Assembly (NCBI GenBank): GCA_003008705.1 | Contig: PDUO01000063.1 | Coordinates: 70,548 to 134,547, forward strand | Reading direction: 5' to 3' | Length of the DNA: 64,000 bases | DNA from: Pezicula radicicola | Lineage: Eukaryota; Ascomycota; Leotiomycetes; Helotiales; Dermateaceae | Shown: positions 10,710 to 21,361 of the stretch, piece by piece | How the letters are laid out: each line of letters opens with the position of its first letter | Position numbering within the stretch: the stretch's first letter is position 1 | The notes under the pieces: generated by a model | The model's input: the letters and a program-made list of their open reading frames with translations, nothing else | What the model was told of the DNA's origin: nothing | Database searches by the model: none | Program-made: the position numbers and the translations under genes

Positions 10710-12076
10710 TAGTGTTGAGAATCGAACAACCAAGAGGAAGGAAATTGACATGACTTGCCAAACGATTTATTTGCACGCGGCGTCAATTGTTAGCTGATAG
10801 CATCACCTACACGAATCGCTATCCTTTGAACATCATGCCTTGTCTCATAAAATTACTCTGGAAATCAAAGTACCGTACGAATTGGTCTATACGGATCATT
10901 TTGAATAATTATCTATTCAAATATAAGAGCTTGACTTGAGTAAGTCAGTTTCCCTAATCAAAATTATCTCAGATAAACCAATTCGTACCGTATATTAATT
11001 CAGTTTCAATTTCTTATCGTGATGGGTCTGACTGGAGAGAGAGCTAAGCGAGCCAGTGTTTTCTACTTCGCTATTATGGTGGACCTAGCCCCCAAACTCG
11101 CTTTCCGACATAAAGTCTCAAACATTGTACCCAGCCTATTAATCCAATTGAGAGAGCTGTATATTTAGTATATATAGACTTCACCTCTGATTCGTTCAAG
11201 AAGTTCCACATAGCGAGGCGGCACTAAAAGCGGGAGAAGACAGGTAGATTTAGATCACAAGAGGATTTCAGCTCAGTTCATGAGGTCAATGATATTAATA
11301 GAGTAAGACTGTTAACGTAAGCAATAATACTCCGTATGCGACTCTCTTTTCTCAATGTACGAGTAAGGCAAGATGAAGCTTTGCCAAGCAAGCAAAGAGT
11401 GCTTCGTATTCGACTGTAGTCAGCTTTGTGAGACGTTGGCATAAGCATCTGATGGAAGGCTTGTGGAGTTATGCTTTTAAGTTCTTAACGTTTACCAGAA
11501 AATGACGACAACGGAAAGCGCGATATGCAACAGATGAAGGTACTGTTGGATTGCAAGCCATAATTCGTTGGATGTCAGCTCGGGGTCTCGGAGACTGTCT
11601 GATGTGCAGCAGAGGCTTGTATTTTACCACGGGTGTAAAGTTGTGGTAAGGTTTTAGGTCGCGGTCTAGATTCCCTTACTCTGTGTTGAAGTTATCGTTG
11701 TGGGCCCTTATCTAATTTAATGCCTCGTCTATTTTATGCCTACAAATGTAAAGCTTCGAAGAAAAGATAGTAGAGAAACCTTTGAATAAGATTGACAAAG
11801 ATAGACAGAAACTCTATGTTCTACCCCCTATTTTCCTCGGGTAGCACATTGCTAGGCTGTATCAGGAATAGTATGTCCACCAAGTGTTACGCCTCGGGCA
11901 ACCATAAAGTCTGCATCACGAAAAGCACAGAATAATAGAATCATCCCAGTCAATACTTCACGACCCACGACTCCATATCAATGCAGGACCGGAATACCAG
12001 CCCAGCCCTCGAAACTTGGCAATGGCAGATGTTCTACGCAAAGCTTCCCCCAAGCAACGAGAGCCAACCTCTCGCT
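10710..12076. other. Gene-poor stretch with inverted repeat
   Basis: About 1.4 kb without a recognisable gene. It contains a 16-bp inverted repeat (10871-10886 and 10977-10992), listed separately. The rest is moderately AT-rich with no open frame of note. Confidence 0.5.
10871..10992. repeat. Short inverted repeat, possible MITE
   Basis: The arm TACCGTACGAATTGGT at 10871-10886 is matched by ACCAATTCGTACCGTA at 10977-10992, with one mismatch. A related sequence (AACTAATTCGTACTGTAC) occurs near 29600. The element would be about 120 bp. I see no clear target-site duplication, so the mobile nature is a guess. Confidence 0.4.
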
Positions 12077-13546
12077 CTAGTCGTAATACTTCTGATGGAC
12101 GCCTGCGATAATCTCAGACTCCCTCTGCTGCTCGACCTTTGTCCTGAACCGATGATCATTCGCGATTCGAGCTCTAGCCCATTCTACGAACCGTGTCAGC
12201 AAACGGGGACAAAGTTAGAAAACGAGAGCAGTGGAAGAGATGAGACATACCTTCTGCTGTGACTTTTGCGAGCGATTCTGCGATGCCTTTCTGCAGGCCT
12301 AGTCTGGCAAGGAGTGGACTTCGCACAGGCTCCAGCATGATGGCAGATTCAGGACGGGCGAAATATATCAGACTAAGACGAGGCTTACTGGCCTGATCTT
12401 CTGGAGGACGGATGACACGATGCACCGTCGACTTGAGATATCCTCCACTAAGGAACTCCAGCGCATCTGCGACGTTGACGATAATTGTGTCTGGGTTCGA
12501 TCGAACATGTTTCCATCCATTTTTGGTCTGTACCTGTAAGCCTGCAACTGGCTGGTGGAAAAGAAAGGTAAGAGTGTTATAATCCTGGTTTAAAATTAGT
12601 GTGAGTATGGTGAGCCAAGAGGTGGATATATACTGTGTGTCCTCTAGCCCAGATGTTATTCAACTTTGCATCCTCTTCCGCCGTTCTTGGATGATACAGC
12701 ATGTAGCGAAGATACTCTAGTCCCTCTGCATCATAGCGGTGGCGATTCACGAAGTAACTAGTCGGAAACTCAGAGTTAGTTGACTTGTTCTAGATATTAC
12801 GGGAATACCTCAAACATGATTCAGGAGCAATGAGTAATTGACCCTGAAAGCGGTAACTTGCTCCGAGAACTTGAGACTTACTCTTCATCAATCTCCAGAA
12901 CATGCGCAAATAAGCGAAGGAGTGGGAGGAGGATTTTGTTATGGATATGCTGTAGGTCTCCATCAGCATTGAGAAGCAGTCTTCTGCAAAGAGGAGCAGA
13001 CCAGTGAGAACGTCTTTATCTCTTCAAAATGCTTCAATATGATCTCCGGGTGTGGTCTTTCATGTTCTGGGGTGAACTTGGGAATGTTATATCTTTCGTC
13101 GTTGTCTTTCGAGGCAAGCTCTCCTTTAGCTTGAGTTTTGTAACCTCTGAAGTCACCGACCGCTGTGTTGGCTAGGAATTTCTCCTTCTCTTCCAGTGGC
13201 AGTTTGAAAAACTCTCTTGCAATGGCATACTGGCGCCTTATATCTTCATCTTTAAGGCCATGTCCTTTTACATAAAAGAAGCCTTCACTAGGTTAGTATA
13301 GGTGTTTGGTACTTGCCTTTAACTTACCATTCTTATCTATAAAATTCAAAACTTGGGCAGCTAGTTCCTCTTTGCCACCTGGTTGATCCAGGCGAGAGAT
13401 GTCTAAGAATTCGAGTTCCGCCCACTCCACTGCCAAACCAAATGTCTATTAGAGCTATTCACCTGACCCGTGTATTTGCAAGTGTGCTTACACTTCTTCG
13501 TTGTCTGTGCTGGATATTGGTATTCTGGAAGTTCTTCGGCTGACAT
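12077..13546 (-). CDS. 2-oxoglutarate/Fe(II)-dependent dioxygenase (IPNS-like)
   Basis: Cytosolic non-heme iron oxygenase of the isopenicillin N synthase/flavonol synthase-like family; such enzymes couple 2-oxoglutarate decarboxylation to oxidation of a small molecule. Seven exons join in frame to 356 aa: 13546-13492, 13429-13328, 13282-13002, 12949-12882, 12757-12634, 12584-12251, 12183-12077. The N-terminal DIOX_N part reads MSAEELPEYQYPAQTTKK, LEFLDISRLDQ and GFFYVKGHGL. The iron ligands are present as HTD (about H209/D211) and distal H265 (KSTVHRV). The 2OG-binding R279-x-S281 lies in KPRLSLIYF. The third intron is 52 bp and starts GTCTGC; splicing it is needed to avoid a stop. It is divergent to an MFS permease across 670 bp, suggesting shared control. 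Substrate unknown. Confidence 0.9.
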
Positions 13547-14215
13547 CGTTGGAGGCTCTTTCGTAGTATTGGGTACGGGTTATGTCGTGCGAGTTAGTTA
13601 TATGACCAAAAAGACAAGCTCCTGGTGTCAATACAACTATGTATGTCTTGAGCCGCCGGGGTTCGAAATCAGATTAATGCTAGAGACGAACAGTCTTTTA
13701 CAGGAGATCAACTCTGAACAACAGTAATTGCTGTACCCCTCAATTCTATTCAGATCGGAAGAGAACTAGCTATGCCCCGCCCCGCACTTAGTGTTACATC
13801 CGTTTATGTCAACGAATTGTGGGGAGGGATCTTGAGATAGCGAATCACAGCGCCTGTTTTCAATCACAACTTCTAACCCCGGAATTTCAACATCTCCTCA
13901 ACACGATACCTTTCATCCCAACTTCTCAATCTATTGTGTACAATCTAGACGAGCAGCGTAAGCAGAAGGGAATATGCACCGGCGGGTTTGCCGACGAGAT
14001 GCGTCCAACAATTCTTCTTCCCACGTTCTACATTGTACCCACAAGGCATGCAATCGTCCACTTATGATGATGCCATATTCAAGTAGCTTTTCGTGCTTTA
14101 AAGACGGGCAAATTGCAGAAGTTTTCGGGCAATATGTAGTTCAAGTGTGCAGCTCCAAAAAGCATGCGAGTTTCCACCCAAGGTTTCAATAATCATCCCA
14201 TTGCGCGAACCCATC
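13547..14215. promoter_or_regulatory. Shared upstream region of divergent oxygenase and permease genes
   Basis: 669 bp separate the start codons of the 2OG oxygenase (minus) and the MFS permease (plus). No coding sequence is supported here. A bidirectional promoter is the simple reading, and co-regulation is an inference. I could not identify a specific operator. Confidence 0.45.
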
Positions 14216-16001
14216 ATGTCTCACGATTTTGAGAAGACAGAGCCTCAGACCCAGGTTGTTACACCGGCATCAAGTGACTTATTCAGGCGAGAGGCAGAAA
14301 AGAAGCCGCTTAAGCATCGCATCCGTGAGATAGTATGGGATAGTCTTGATCGCTCTCCAGAGGAACGTAAACTTATTTTCAAGATTGACTTATTCATCCT
14401 GTAAGTCTCCTCGCTAGATTTATGCTGCAATGAATATCTAATACTAAATTAAATAGAACTTGGGCTGGATTTACCTACTTCTCCAAGAACCTCAACTCCA
14501 ACAACCTCGCAAATGCCTACGTATCTGGAATGAAAGAAGACCTACATGTCGTCGGAAATGAGTACCAGACATTTACCACAATGTGGACCATTGGCTACGT
14601 TGTAAGCCAAATCCCCTCGCAAATGATCTGCACCAGAATTCGGCCTTCCATCTGGTGTCCTTCCTGGGAGTTGTGCTGGGTCATCGTCACTTTTTGCACG
14701 GCAGCTGTCAAGACTCCTCATCAGCTTTATGCATGTCGTTTCCTCGTCGGTCTCGCTGAAGGGACATTTTATCCTGCTGTGCACACGGTTCTTGGTGGGT
14801 GGTATACTAAACGAGAACTTGCTAAGCGGGCTTCAATATTCTTTGCTTCTGCGTTTGTGGGATCTATGTTTAGTGGCTATTTACAAGCTGCACTTTATAC
14901 TGGCATGAATGGAACTGGTGGGCTGGCAGGGGTATGTATACCCCTAGTATCTATTGTCAAGTGTAACATAACTAAGTCTAAAATTAGTGGCGATGGCTTT
15001 TTATATTCGATGGAGTCATTACCTTTCCCATGGCTGTCTGGGGTAGGTTTTTAACATGATAGGAAGAACGAATAAATTGCTGACTTTCACAGGCTACTAT
15101 GCACTTCCAGATCTCCCAAGTAACACTCGGGTAGGATGGTTGAAACCAGAAGAGAAAGCATTAGCCATGAAACGAATGGTTGAGGCAGGCAAAGGAGAAG
15201 ACGTCCCATTCACATGGCGAGGAATCAGTCGAGTTCTCAAGAAATGGCATTTCTGGGTCTACACCGCCTATTATACGTTTTTCATCTGTAGCGAGAACAT
15301 TGGTAGTTACATGAACCTCTGGCTCAAAAGCCTTGGGACGTAAGTTACCTATAAACTGCTAAGCTATATCTTAGCGTAGCTAACAACAAACAGTTATTCC
15401 GTCTCAAACGTCAACACGTACCCCACAGTAACCAACGCTATAACAATCGTAACGACCCTTTCCTACGGTTGGACAAGCGACGCTCTACAACTACGCTCAC
15501 CAATCGTCTACTTCTCCTTAACAGTCTGTTTCTTCGCAGCCATGAACCTCGCAATCTGGGACGGAGTTCCATTCGGTCTAAAATGGGCATCTTATTACCT
15601 CACCGGTTTTGCACAAGGTTCCGGACCAATTTTCCTAACCATGGTAAATGAAGCCTGTGCCGATGATACTCTGGAAAGGAAATTTATTCTTGGGACTACG
15701 AATTCTGTGGCTTATGCTTTTAATGCTTGGATTCCTTTGATTACTTATAATACAACCAAGGCGCCGAGGTTCTTGGTTGGTAATTCGGTTACTGCTGCTT
15801 TGATTGTTTGTGCTTTTATTACCTTGACTGTGGCTGTTGTGCTTCAGCGGAGAGATGCGTAAGTTGATTGCTTTTAATCTGAGGAAGTGTCTGTTCATGG
15901 CTAATTGGTTGAATAGAAGTCATGAACCTGAGAAGGAGAAATTGGTTGAGTCAGAGCGAGAACTTGGTGGGACTGTAGTTGTTGGTAAAAGCCATGTATA
16001 A
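14216..16001 (+). CDS. MFS permease, pantothenate/allantoate type (ACS family)
   Basis: Plasma-membrane proton symporter for organic anions, closest in pattern to Fen2/Liz1 pantothenate transporters. Six exons (14216-14400, 14457-14931, 14988-15042, 15093-15339, 15394-15858, 15917-16001) give 503 aa in one frame. Typical features are RKLIFKIDLFIL before helix 1, NNLANAYVSGMKEDL, the motif-rich FLVGLAEGTFYPAVHTVLGG, WYTKRELAKRASIF, WRWLFIFDGVITFP, TLSYGWTSDAL and MVNEACADDTLERKFILGTT. The protein has about 12 membrane spans with cytosolic ends. The start at 14216 (MSHDFEKTEPQTQ) fits relatives; the frame is open further upstream but without family similarity. Next to the oxygenase and the class V PLP enzyme, it may import the substrate of that small pathway. 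Confidence 0.9.
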
Positions 16002-16112
16002 CCAACTGTATCATGATTCGCCAAACAGATTCGACTAGTAGAGAAAACAAAATATGACTACCCTAATTTGGAGCAACTCTGCTCCAAAATACATCACGAC
16101 ATAGGAGCTTTC

Positions 16113-16526
16113 TTAAGGTAAAACATCATATTTAAATTCATCCCCCAATTCATCATCCCAAAAGTCCTTCCACCATCTCAACTCACGTCCCTGTCTCAAT
16201 TTCTCTTCATTCCTCTTCTCCACACGAGATTCCTCCACCACTACGTCTTTTTCCCTTCTAGCTTCCAATGTAAAACTCTTTCCCCTTGAGCACTGTAACT
16301 GAGAACCAGTGGTTGGTTTAGTTGGATGCATAGGATAGACGTTGGGTGTTTGAGTCTTTAAAACTCGACCACAGTGCAAGCTGATCGAGATTCCTGGTCC
16401 TGGTTTGATGGAGATTGGTAGTTGATTGGATGGGCTGAGATTTGTTGCGTTGTTCGGATTGGACAGGTCTGAGGGCATCTTAGGATCGAATACTACTAGG
16501 GGTTGTTTTCGCTTCTGGTAGTTCAT
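16113..16526 (-). CDS. Hypothetical protein, 137 aa
   Basis: Single-exon frame starting at ATG 16526 (MNYQKRKQPLVVFDPKMPSD). It is proline- and asparagine-rich at the N-terminus. A charged, probably helical C-terminus is rich in Glu, Arg and Trp (REKDVVVEESRVEKRNEEKL, RWWKDFWDDELGDEF). No membrane span, signal peptide or known domain is visible. The acidic WW/FWDDELGDEF tail looks like a real protein segment rather than a chance frame, and no gene lies opposite. I do not recognise the family. Confidence 0.5.
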   Translation of the reverse strand: MNYQKRKQPLVVFDPKMPSDLSNPNNATNLSPSNQLPISIKPGPGISISLHCGRVLKTQTPNVYPMHPTKPTTGSQLQCSRGKSFTLEARREKDVVVEESRVEKRNEEKLRQGRELRWWKDFWDDELGDEFKYDVLP

Positions 16527-17260
16527 ACTATTTGTAGTTGGTGGTGGTGGTTAAAGTTGTTGGATGTTGAAGCAGGAAATTTTGGAAGAGAAGGTAGTGA
16601 GCATGGTTTTTATACTTGAAGGTTCGGCTTTGGCATTGAATGTAGATTGTGATTCATGGATATATTGACTGTGAGGATGTTTTGAGTCTTACGAAATAGT
16701 ACAAAGTAAAACGTTTAGAGCAATCATGATTTTACAAGGCTAGACACTTGTTGCTAGCCTGGTATGAATAAACCACATCTAGTGAATCAAGTTTTCCACC
16801 TTCAATCTGCGACTACAATTCTTGGAGTTCCTACGTCTCCTCGCACTGAATGTTCTTAAAGACACCAATGACTACCTATACAACAGAACCTATGAGTACA
16901 CTGAGGATACTATCTTAACGAATGTCTCCGCAAGTTAATAGTTCCGTTAGTTTAGCAAAAACGCTTGATTAAGCTACCTAACTCTTAGTAGGTAAGCTCC
17001 CCCTAGAAAATTAGTCACATAACCTGACTAATAATGAATGATTGGTGAAATGAAAACAAGATTTATCTTTCTATGCTCTCTGATATCTTTATAAATACCT
17101 ACTGTATAAATTGCTTTATAAGATGTCGTTTTGATTAGGGCTATGGCCCACGTATAAAGTGAGTTACTCAAATCCATCTCTTATATCTTAACAGATATCG
17201 ATTCAAAATAAACAAATTAATACAGTAAAGGCTGTACCATCAACACATCCCATCATTCAT
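16527..17260. other. AT-rich intergenic stretch with repeat fragment
   Basis: No gene is seen. A segment near 17157-17190 (AAGTGAGTTACTCAAATCCA, then TCTCTTATATCT) recurs in inverted orientation near 43513-43548, marking an old dispersed repeat. Confidence 0.45.
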
Positions 17261-18874
17261 CTAGAAATCGCAAACCCCAACACCCACAACCTCCCCATCC
17301 TCAAGCCTTCCACAAAGCTCTCTCAACCTCCAACCAACCCACTCAAAGTCTCCCATCTCAAGATAAATCTGCCCAGAAAGCCTAACCCACATAGCACCCC
17401 CAAGAAAAGCAATCTGTAAATAAGTATCAAACTCCTTAAAGGCAGTACCATTAAGCCATTTCTGAATCTTCGGCGCATCATCAACCCCAAACCTTTTCTT
17501 CTTGATCTCCCCACTCCGCCCCTCATCCTTAACCAAAACACCAGAAAAAGAAAAATCCAAAGGTAATCTAATATTAGCAAAACAACATTTCCTCAAACTC
17601 CCTTCCTTATTATCTAAAACCTCAGTACCTAAAATCTCCGCAACACGATCTCCACCCTTTCTAGCTATCTCCCAACAATAAGTCCTGATAGCTTCTTCGC
17701 CACCACAGATTTTATTGCGGAATGAGAGGGCTGCTGGTACGCAAACGTAGGGTGTATAATCTATGGTGGCTACGAATTCGAATTGGTGGACGAATGCTGT
17801 TTTGCCGTCTGGTGTTGGTGTTGAGGAAGACTTTTGGGTGTAGCCGTGAGAGGTTGGGAAACTGGTTCGGATTAAATGTTGGTTTTTGGTTGGGACGTGA
17901 AAGACTGCGCAGCCGCGGGGTGTGTAGAGCCATCTGTTTTGGGTGTTAGTTTTGTGCAGGAGGTATTTGGGCGTGTAGTAGTTGGGTACTTCTTTGTCGT
18001 TTAGTACTTTGTTGGTGGTGGAAGACTGGCCTCAGACTCTCTGAGTACCTCAAATCCAACTAAGAACTTGTGAGGCTTGTTTTCGATCCTAGTCTTTCAC
18101 TAAAAAATAATAGCAAGAACAGCTTGATCTTTCAGACAACCAGCCTCAATATGAGGGTGTTGTGATAGAGGAGAAGCGAGAAGTGAGAAAGACATACTTA
18201 TGACAGTTGCTCACAAAAAAGTCTGGACCAACCGTCCCCACATGCGTCAAATCAATATGACCAATACCATGTGCCCCATCAATAAGACTCAAAATTCCCA
18301 GCTCCTTACAAACCCCTACCAAATCCTCCCACGGCATCCTAACACCAGGAAAAGTCAAGACAGTATCAAACATAGCAATCTTAACCTTCAACCCTTCACT
18401 CCTCACTTTCTCAACCGTTTCCCGAAACCTGCTAACAATCTCCGCATCTTCAATCGGATATTCCAAGGGAATAGTAACAATCTTCAAAGGTTCCTTCTCT
18501 TGAACAGACCAAATAGTCTTCTCACAAGCATCATAAATAGTACTAAAAACCACAATAACATCCCGTTCTTCGAAAACCAAATTTCTCATTACGGTATTAA
18601 TGCCTGTTGTAGCATTTGGTACGAATACAACTTCATCGACAGGTACGCCTAGAAGGGGAGCTATTGCTTCACGTGACTCGTCAATGTAATTTGGGAGGTC
18701 GAAGACAATAAAGGTATCTGGTCTCTCGGCTGCGAGTTTGGTGAGTTCATTTTGGCGGTTTTGGACGAGGCGTGGGTAGGCTCCGAAGGATCCGTGGTTT
18801 AATGGTGTGTAGGTGCTTGCGAATTGGAAGTGTGTTGTTTGCATGGTATGACCAAAGGGCACTTTGCGTGTCAT
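17261..18874 (-). CDS. Class V PLP enzyme (isopenicillin N epimerase/cysteine desulfurase-like)
   Basis: Pyridoxal-phosphate enzyme of aminotransferase class V, 449 aa from two exons (18874-18198 and 17933-17261) around a 264-bp intron. The start at 18874 (MTRKVPFGHTMQTTHFQFAS) matches the family; the frame is open upstream without similarity. Hallmarks are LNHGSFGAYP near the N-terminus, FVPNATTGINTVMRNLVF, DGAHGIGHID with the cofactor-binding Asp, and SNCHKW with the Schiff-base Lys at about residue 226, encoded across the splice site. The C-terminal small domain ends in LRELCGRLEDGEVVGVGVCD. Fungal relatives include hercynylcysteine-sulfoxide lyase of ergothioneine synthesis and isopenicillin-N-epimerase-like lyases. 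Which activity it has cannot be decided here. No frame break is seen. Confidence 0.9.
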
Positions 18875-19431
18875 TTTGCTTCTGGATTTGGCTTGCTTCC
18901 TCGTTCGGTTGGTGTAGTCTAAGGTTTGAGTGTTGCTCCGTTGGTAAGTACTGATAGCTGTGGCCGATAAGGTCTCTAGAGGAGCTGGAGAGGTGCTGGG
19001 GTGTTGTGGTAAATGGGGTGAACGGGGGTTGGGAATATGGTTAAAATATGGGGACGAGCTTATTTCACTGAAAAAGACTTGGCGATAGGTAACGTTGTAC
19101 AGAAATGGATGTATCTTAGGATGAATGAGAACCTGGGTAGTGATGATAACGAAGGGCGAATTGGAAGGGGAATCAAGAGTGGGCCGAGTCACATGATTAC
19201 CCAGATACACCTCCAGCTCCAGTTACTGAAACCAATTCAGTGGTTGATAAACAGACTCCAACTAATCTGGGCAACTTGGAGTTGCCTTTTTATTACACGT
19301 TGCTTGTGCTTCTACTACTTTTTTTTTACCGCAAGAAGTCGATGTTAGGAGATAGCTAAGCCAAGGGAAGCCTTGGCCTGAGATTATATTTTAGATTGTA
19401 TTGAACAAGTGAAAAAGACGGTTGCGAAGCA
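18875..19431. other. Intergenic stretch
   Basis: Upstream region of the PLP enzyme and 3' region of the GH16 gene. A T-run (about 19318-19327) is the only simple feature. No gene is supported. Confidence 0.5.
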
Positions 19432-20385
19432 TTAAAATGGAAATGAATTCCAAACGCCAACGTAATCAACTTCCATCTGAACACTAGGACCATCAATCGT
19501 GGAGTTGTTTGGTAAACCAGGCCAGTTTCCTCCCACGGCCACATTCAAGAGGAGAAAGTGATCCTTGTGAGCCAGCTGAGTCCATGCATCTTCGTCTCCA
19601 ACCGTGGTACCATTAACAGTGAACACTTTAGTGCCGTCCAAGTACCAATTCAAAGTCTCGTCTTCCCATGTGGCGCTACTGTTTTTGGTACACATGCTCC
19701 TGTCGACCATAAAACCGATGGTATGAAAATCACCATGCGAGAATGGATAACCACCATTCCCAATGCCATTGTACTCATTGCAAGGTCCACCAGGAGCAAT
19801 ACCACAGTGAATGGTTGAATACATGGTGTCGACTCCGTTTAAAACTTCCATGATGTCCCATTCAGAGACTTGAGGCCAATTCGTATAATTGCCTCGAAAC
19901 TCACTGCCTAGAGTCCAGAAAGCGGGCCAGATACCTTGCTGTTTAGATGCTGGAGCGTTGCCAAGCTTGATCCGGCCTTCAACAAAGAGCTTCCCACCGG
20001 GAGCTGCAACAAAATCAGTCCGTTGAGTTTCGATGCGAGCTGATGTCCAAGTTCCATTTGGAAGCTTTCGTGGTGTAATGGCAAGGTTCTGATCCTTGGT
20101 AATATGGAGGTTTGAGGGTGAAGATGTATATGTCTCTTGCTCGTTATTGCCCCATTGCACTGCTCCACCAGGATACTGAGTTCCGATGTCGATAATCCAG
20201 TTGGAGGCCGAGGGAAGCCCACCAACTGGGCCGAGGAAGGCGTCGAAGAAGGTAGTTGTATAGCCGGGTTTGAAGATGGCGCTTGAAGTCGAAGTTGACC
20301 TGGAGTGAAAATGTTGATGCCCATGTGACGTCCTGGCCTCGACTGTGGCGGTCGCGAGGAGAAAAAGGAGTGACAGCGACTTCAT
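19432..20385 (-). CDS. Secreted GH16 endo-beta-glucanase
   Basis: Glycoside hydrolase family 16 enzyme acting on beta-1,3(4)-glucans of fungal or plant walls. Single exon, 317 aa from ATG 20385; MKSLSLLFLLATATVEARTS is a signal peptide. An upstream ATG at 20457 in the same frame would add another hydrophobic stretch and is less likely. The catalytic motif is SEWDIMEVLNG, with nucleophile and acid/base Glu at about 173 and 178 and the bridging Asp between. Other family landmarks are GGAVQWGNNEQETYT, GIWPAFWTLGSEFRGN, WPQVSEW, and LLLNVAVGGNWPGLPN near the end. Several N-glycosylation sequons (NGT, NYT, NSS, NNS) are present. No GPI signal is seen, so the enzyme is probably released. Confidence 0.92.
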   Translation of the reverse strand: MKSLSLLFLLATATVEARTSHGHQHFHSRSTSTSSAIFKPGYTTTFFDAFLGPVGGLPSASNWIIDIGTQYPGGAVQWGNNEQETYTSSPSNLHITKDQNLAITPRKLPNGTWTSARIETQRTDFVAAPGGKLFVEGRIKLGNAPASKQQGIWPAFWTLGSEFRGNYTNWPQVSEWDIMEVLNGVDTMYSTIHCGIAPGGPCNEYNGIGNGGYPFSHGDFHTIGFMVDRSMCTKNSSATWEDETLNWYLDGTKVFTVNGTTVGDEDAWTQLAHKDHFLLLNVAVGGNWPGLPNNSTIDGPSVQMEVDYVGVWNSFPF

Positions 20386-20866
20386 GACGATAGGGATAAC
20401 AATGCGCAGATGGGCCAAAAGAGTGACAAGAATGAGGAAGGAAATATGAAATCTCAATTATTACAGGAACTTGGTAGTACCAGAACCAATTTGCGAGGCA
20501 TAAGTACGACGTAGAGGTATATATTTATCGTAGATTTAATAAAGTAACTTACGGACCAAGACTTGCTGGATCTGGATGCTGGATAATTACCTTTGAGTTT
20601 TGCCGATACGAGATATTTGCTGAGAGCGCCTGAACGAGACCAACATCAGCGGCAGACACGGAAATTGACAGCATCTTGTTTGTAATAGATGTCGTAGTTT
20701 CTTCTTGTAGTCGTAGTAGAAGGTTTCGTTGAAGGAGACAGAGTAGTACAGCAGGTGGGGAGTAGTTCTGTCCTGTGCATCCTGAAAGTGCTGATGCGTG
20801 GTGGTTCGTGCCATCACGAGATCGGGCTTAACGGAGGCTCCGTCCTCCCGAGAATTTACCGACGAC

Positions 20867-20980
20867 TACGGAGGTACAGGACCTAATGTTTGTCTCACCG
20901 CTTCGGTTTCTGCCACGCAAAATATGGCTACATACTCCCTGCAAAACGGTGAGACGAATATTGGGGCCTGTACCTCCGTA
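20867..20980. repeat. Foldback element with 34-bp inverted arms
   Basis: Arms at 20867-20900 and 20947-20980 are inverted copies of each other (30 of 34 bases match) around a 46-bp loop. Both begin TACGGAGGTACAGG and end GTCTCACCG, read in the same sense. Of the four differences, three are transitions, as expected of RIP or deamination decay. It would form a strong hairpin. It is probably a small MITE or foldback; no coding capacity. Confidence 0.7.
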
Positions 20981-21342
20981 CCACCAGTCCTAGTACGAAG
21001 GTCACGGCAAAAAGTTTAGAGACTATAGGCGATTATAGGGATGTCGCGATAACTTATAGCGTAAAAGAGCCTATAACTTGCCCCTGTTCTGCCCGATCTA
21101 CAGGGCGTAGTAGGCAAATTACAGCGGGCTTAGGTAGTGCAAAAGAGGACTAGGTTGCTTAGACCCCTATAACCCGTTGCTGTAGCATTAGTGCTTGACC
21201 GCCTAAAGGTCCCTGTAGACCTTCGTACCCCTTGCCTGTCCGGACGTTGCGAAGTTCGAAGTTCGTCCGCGGCGTCTGCTTTGGGCTACTGCTTATTTTT
21301 TCCCATTACCCATTCCAAGTATGAAGTATTGTATTGTACTGG

Positions 21343-21361
21343 ATATATATATATATATATA
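21343..21361. repeat. AT dinucleotide microsatellite
   Basis: Uninterrupted alternation of A and T for about 19 bases. Confidence 0.9.

Noticed and set aside
12950..13001. Apparent frameshift in the 2OG oxygenase
   Set aside because: A 52-bp GT-AG intron with a CTGAT branch region joins both frames exactly at the conserved block, so the gene is intact.
18200..18652. 150-aa plus-strand frame
   Set aside because: Opposite the class V PLP enzyme; Asn/Pro-rich antisense product.
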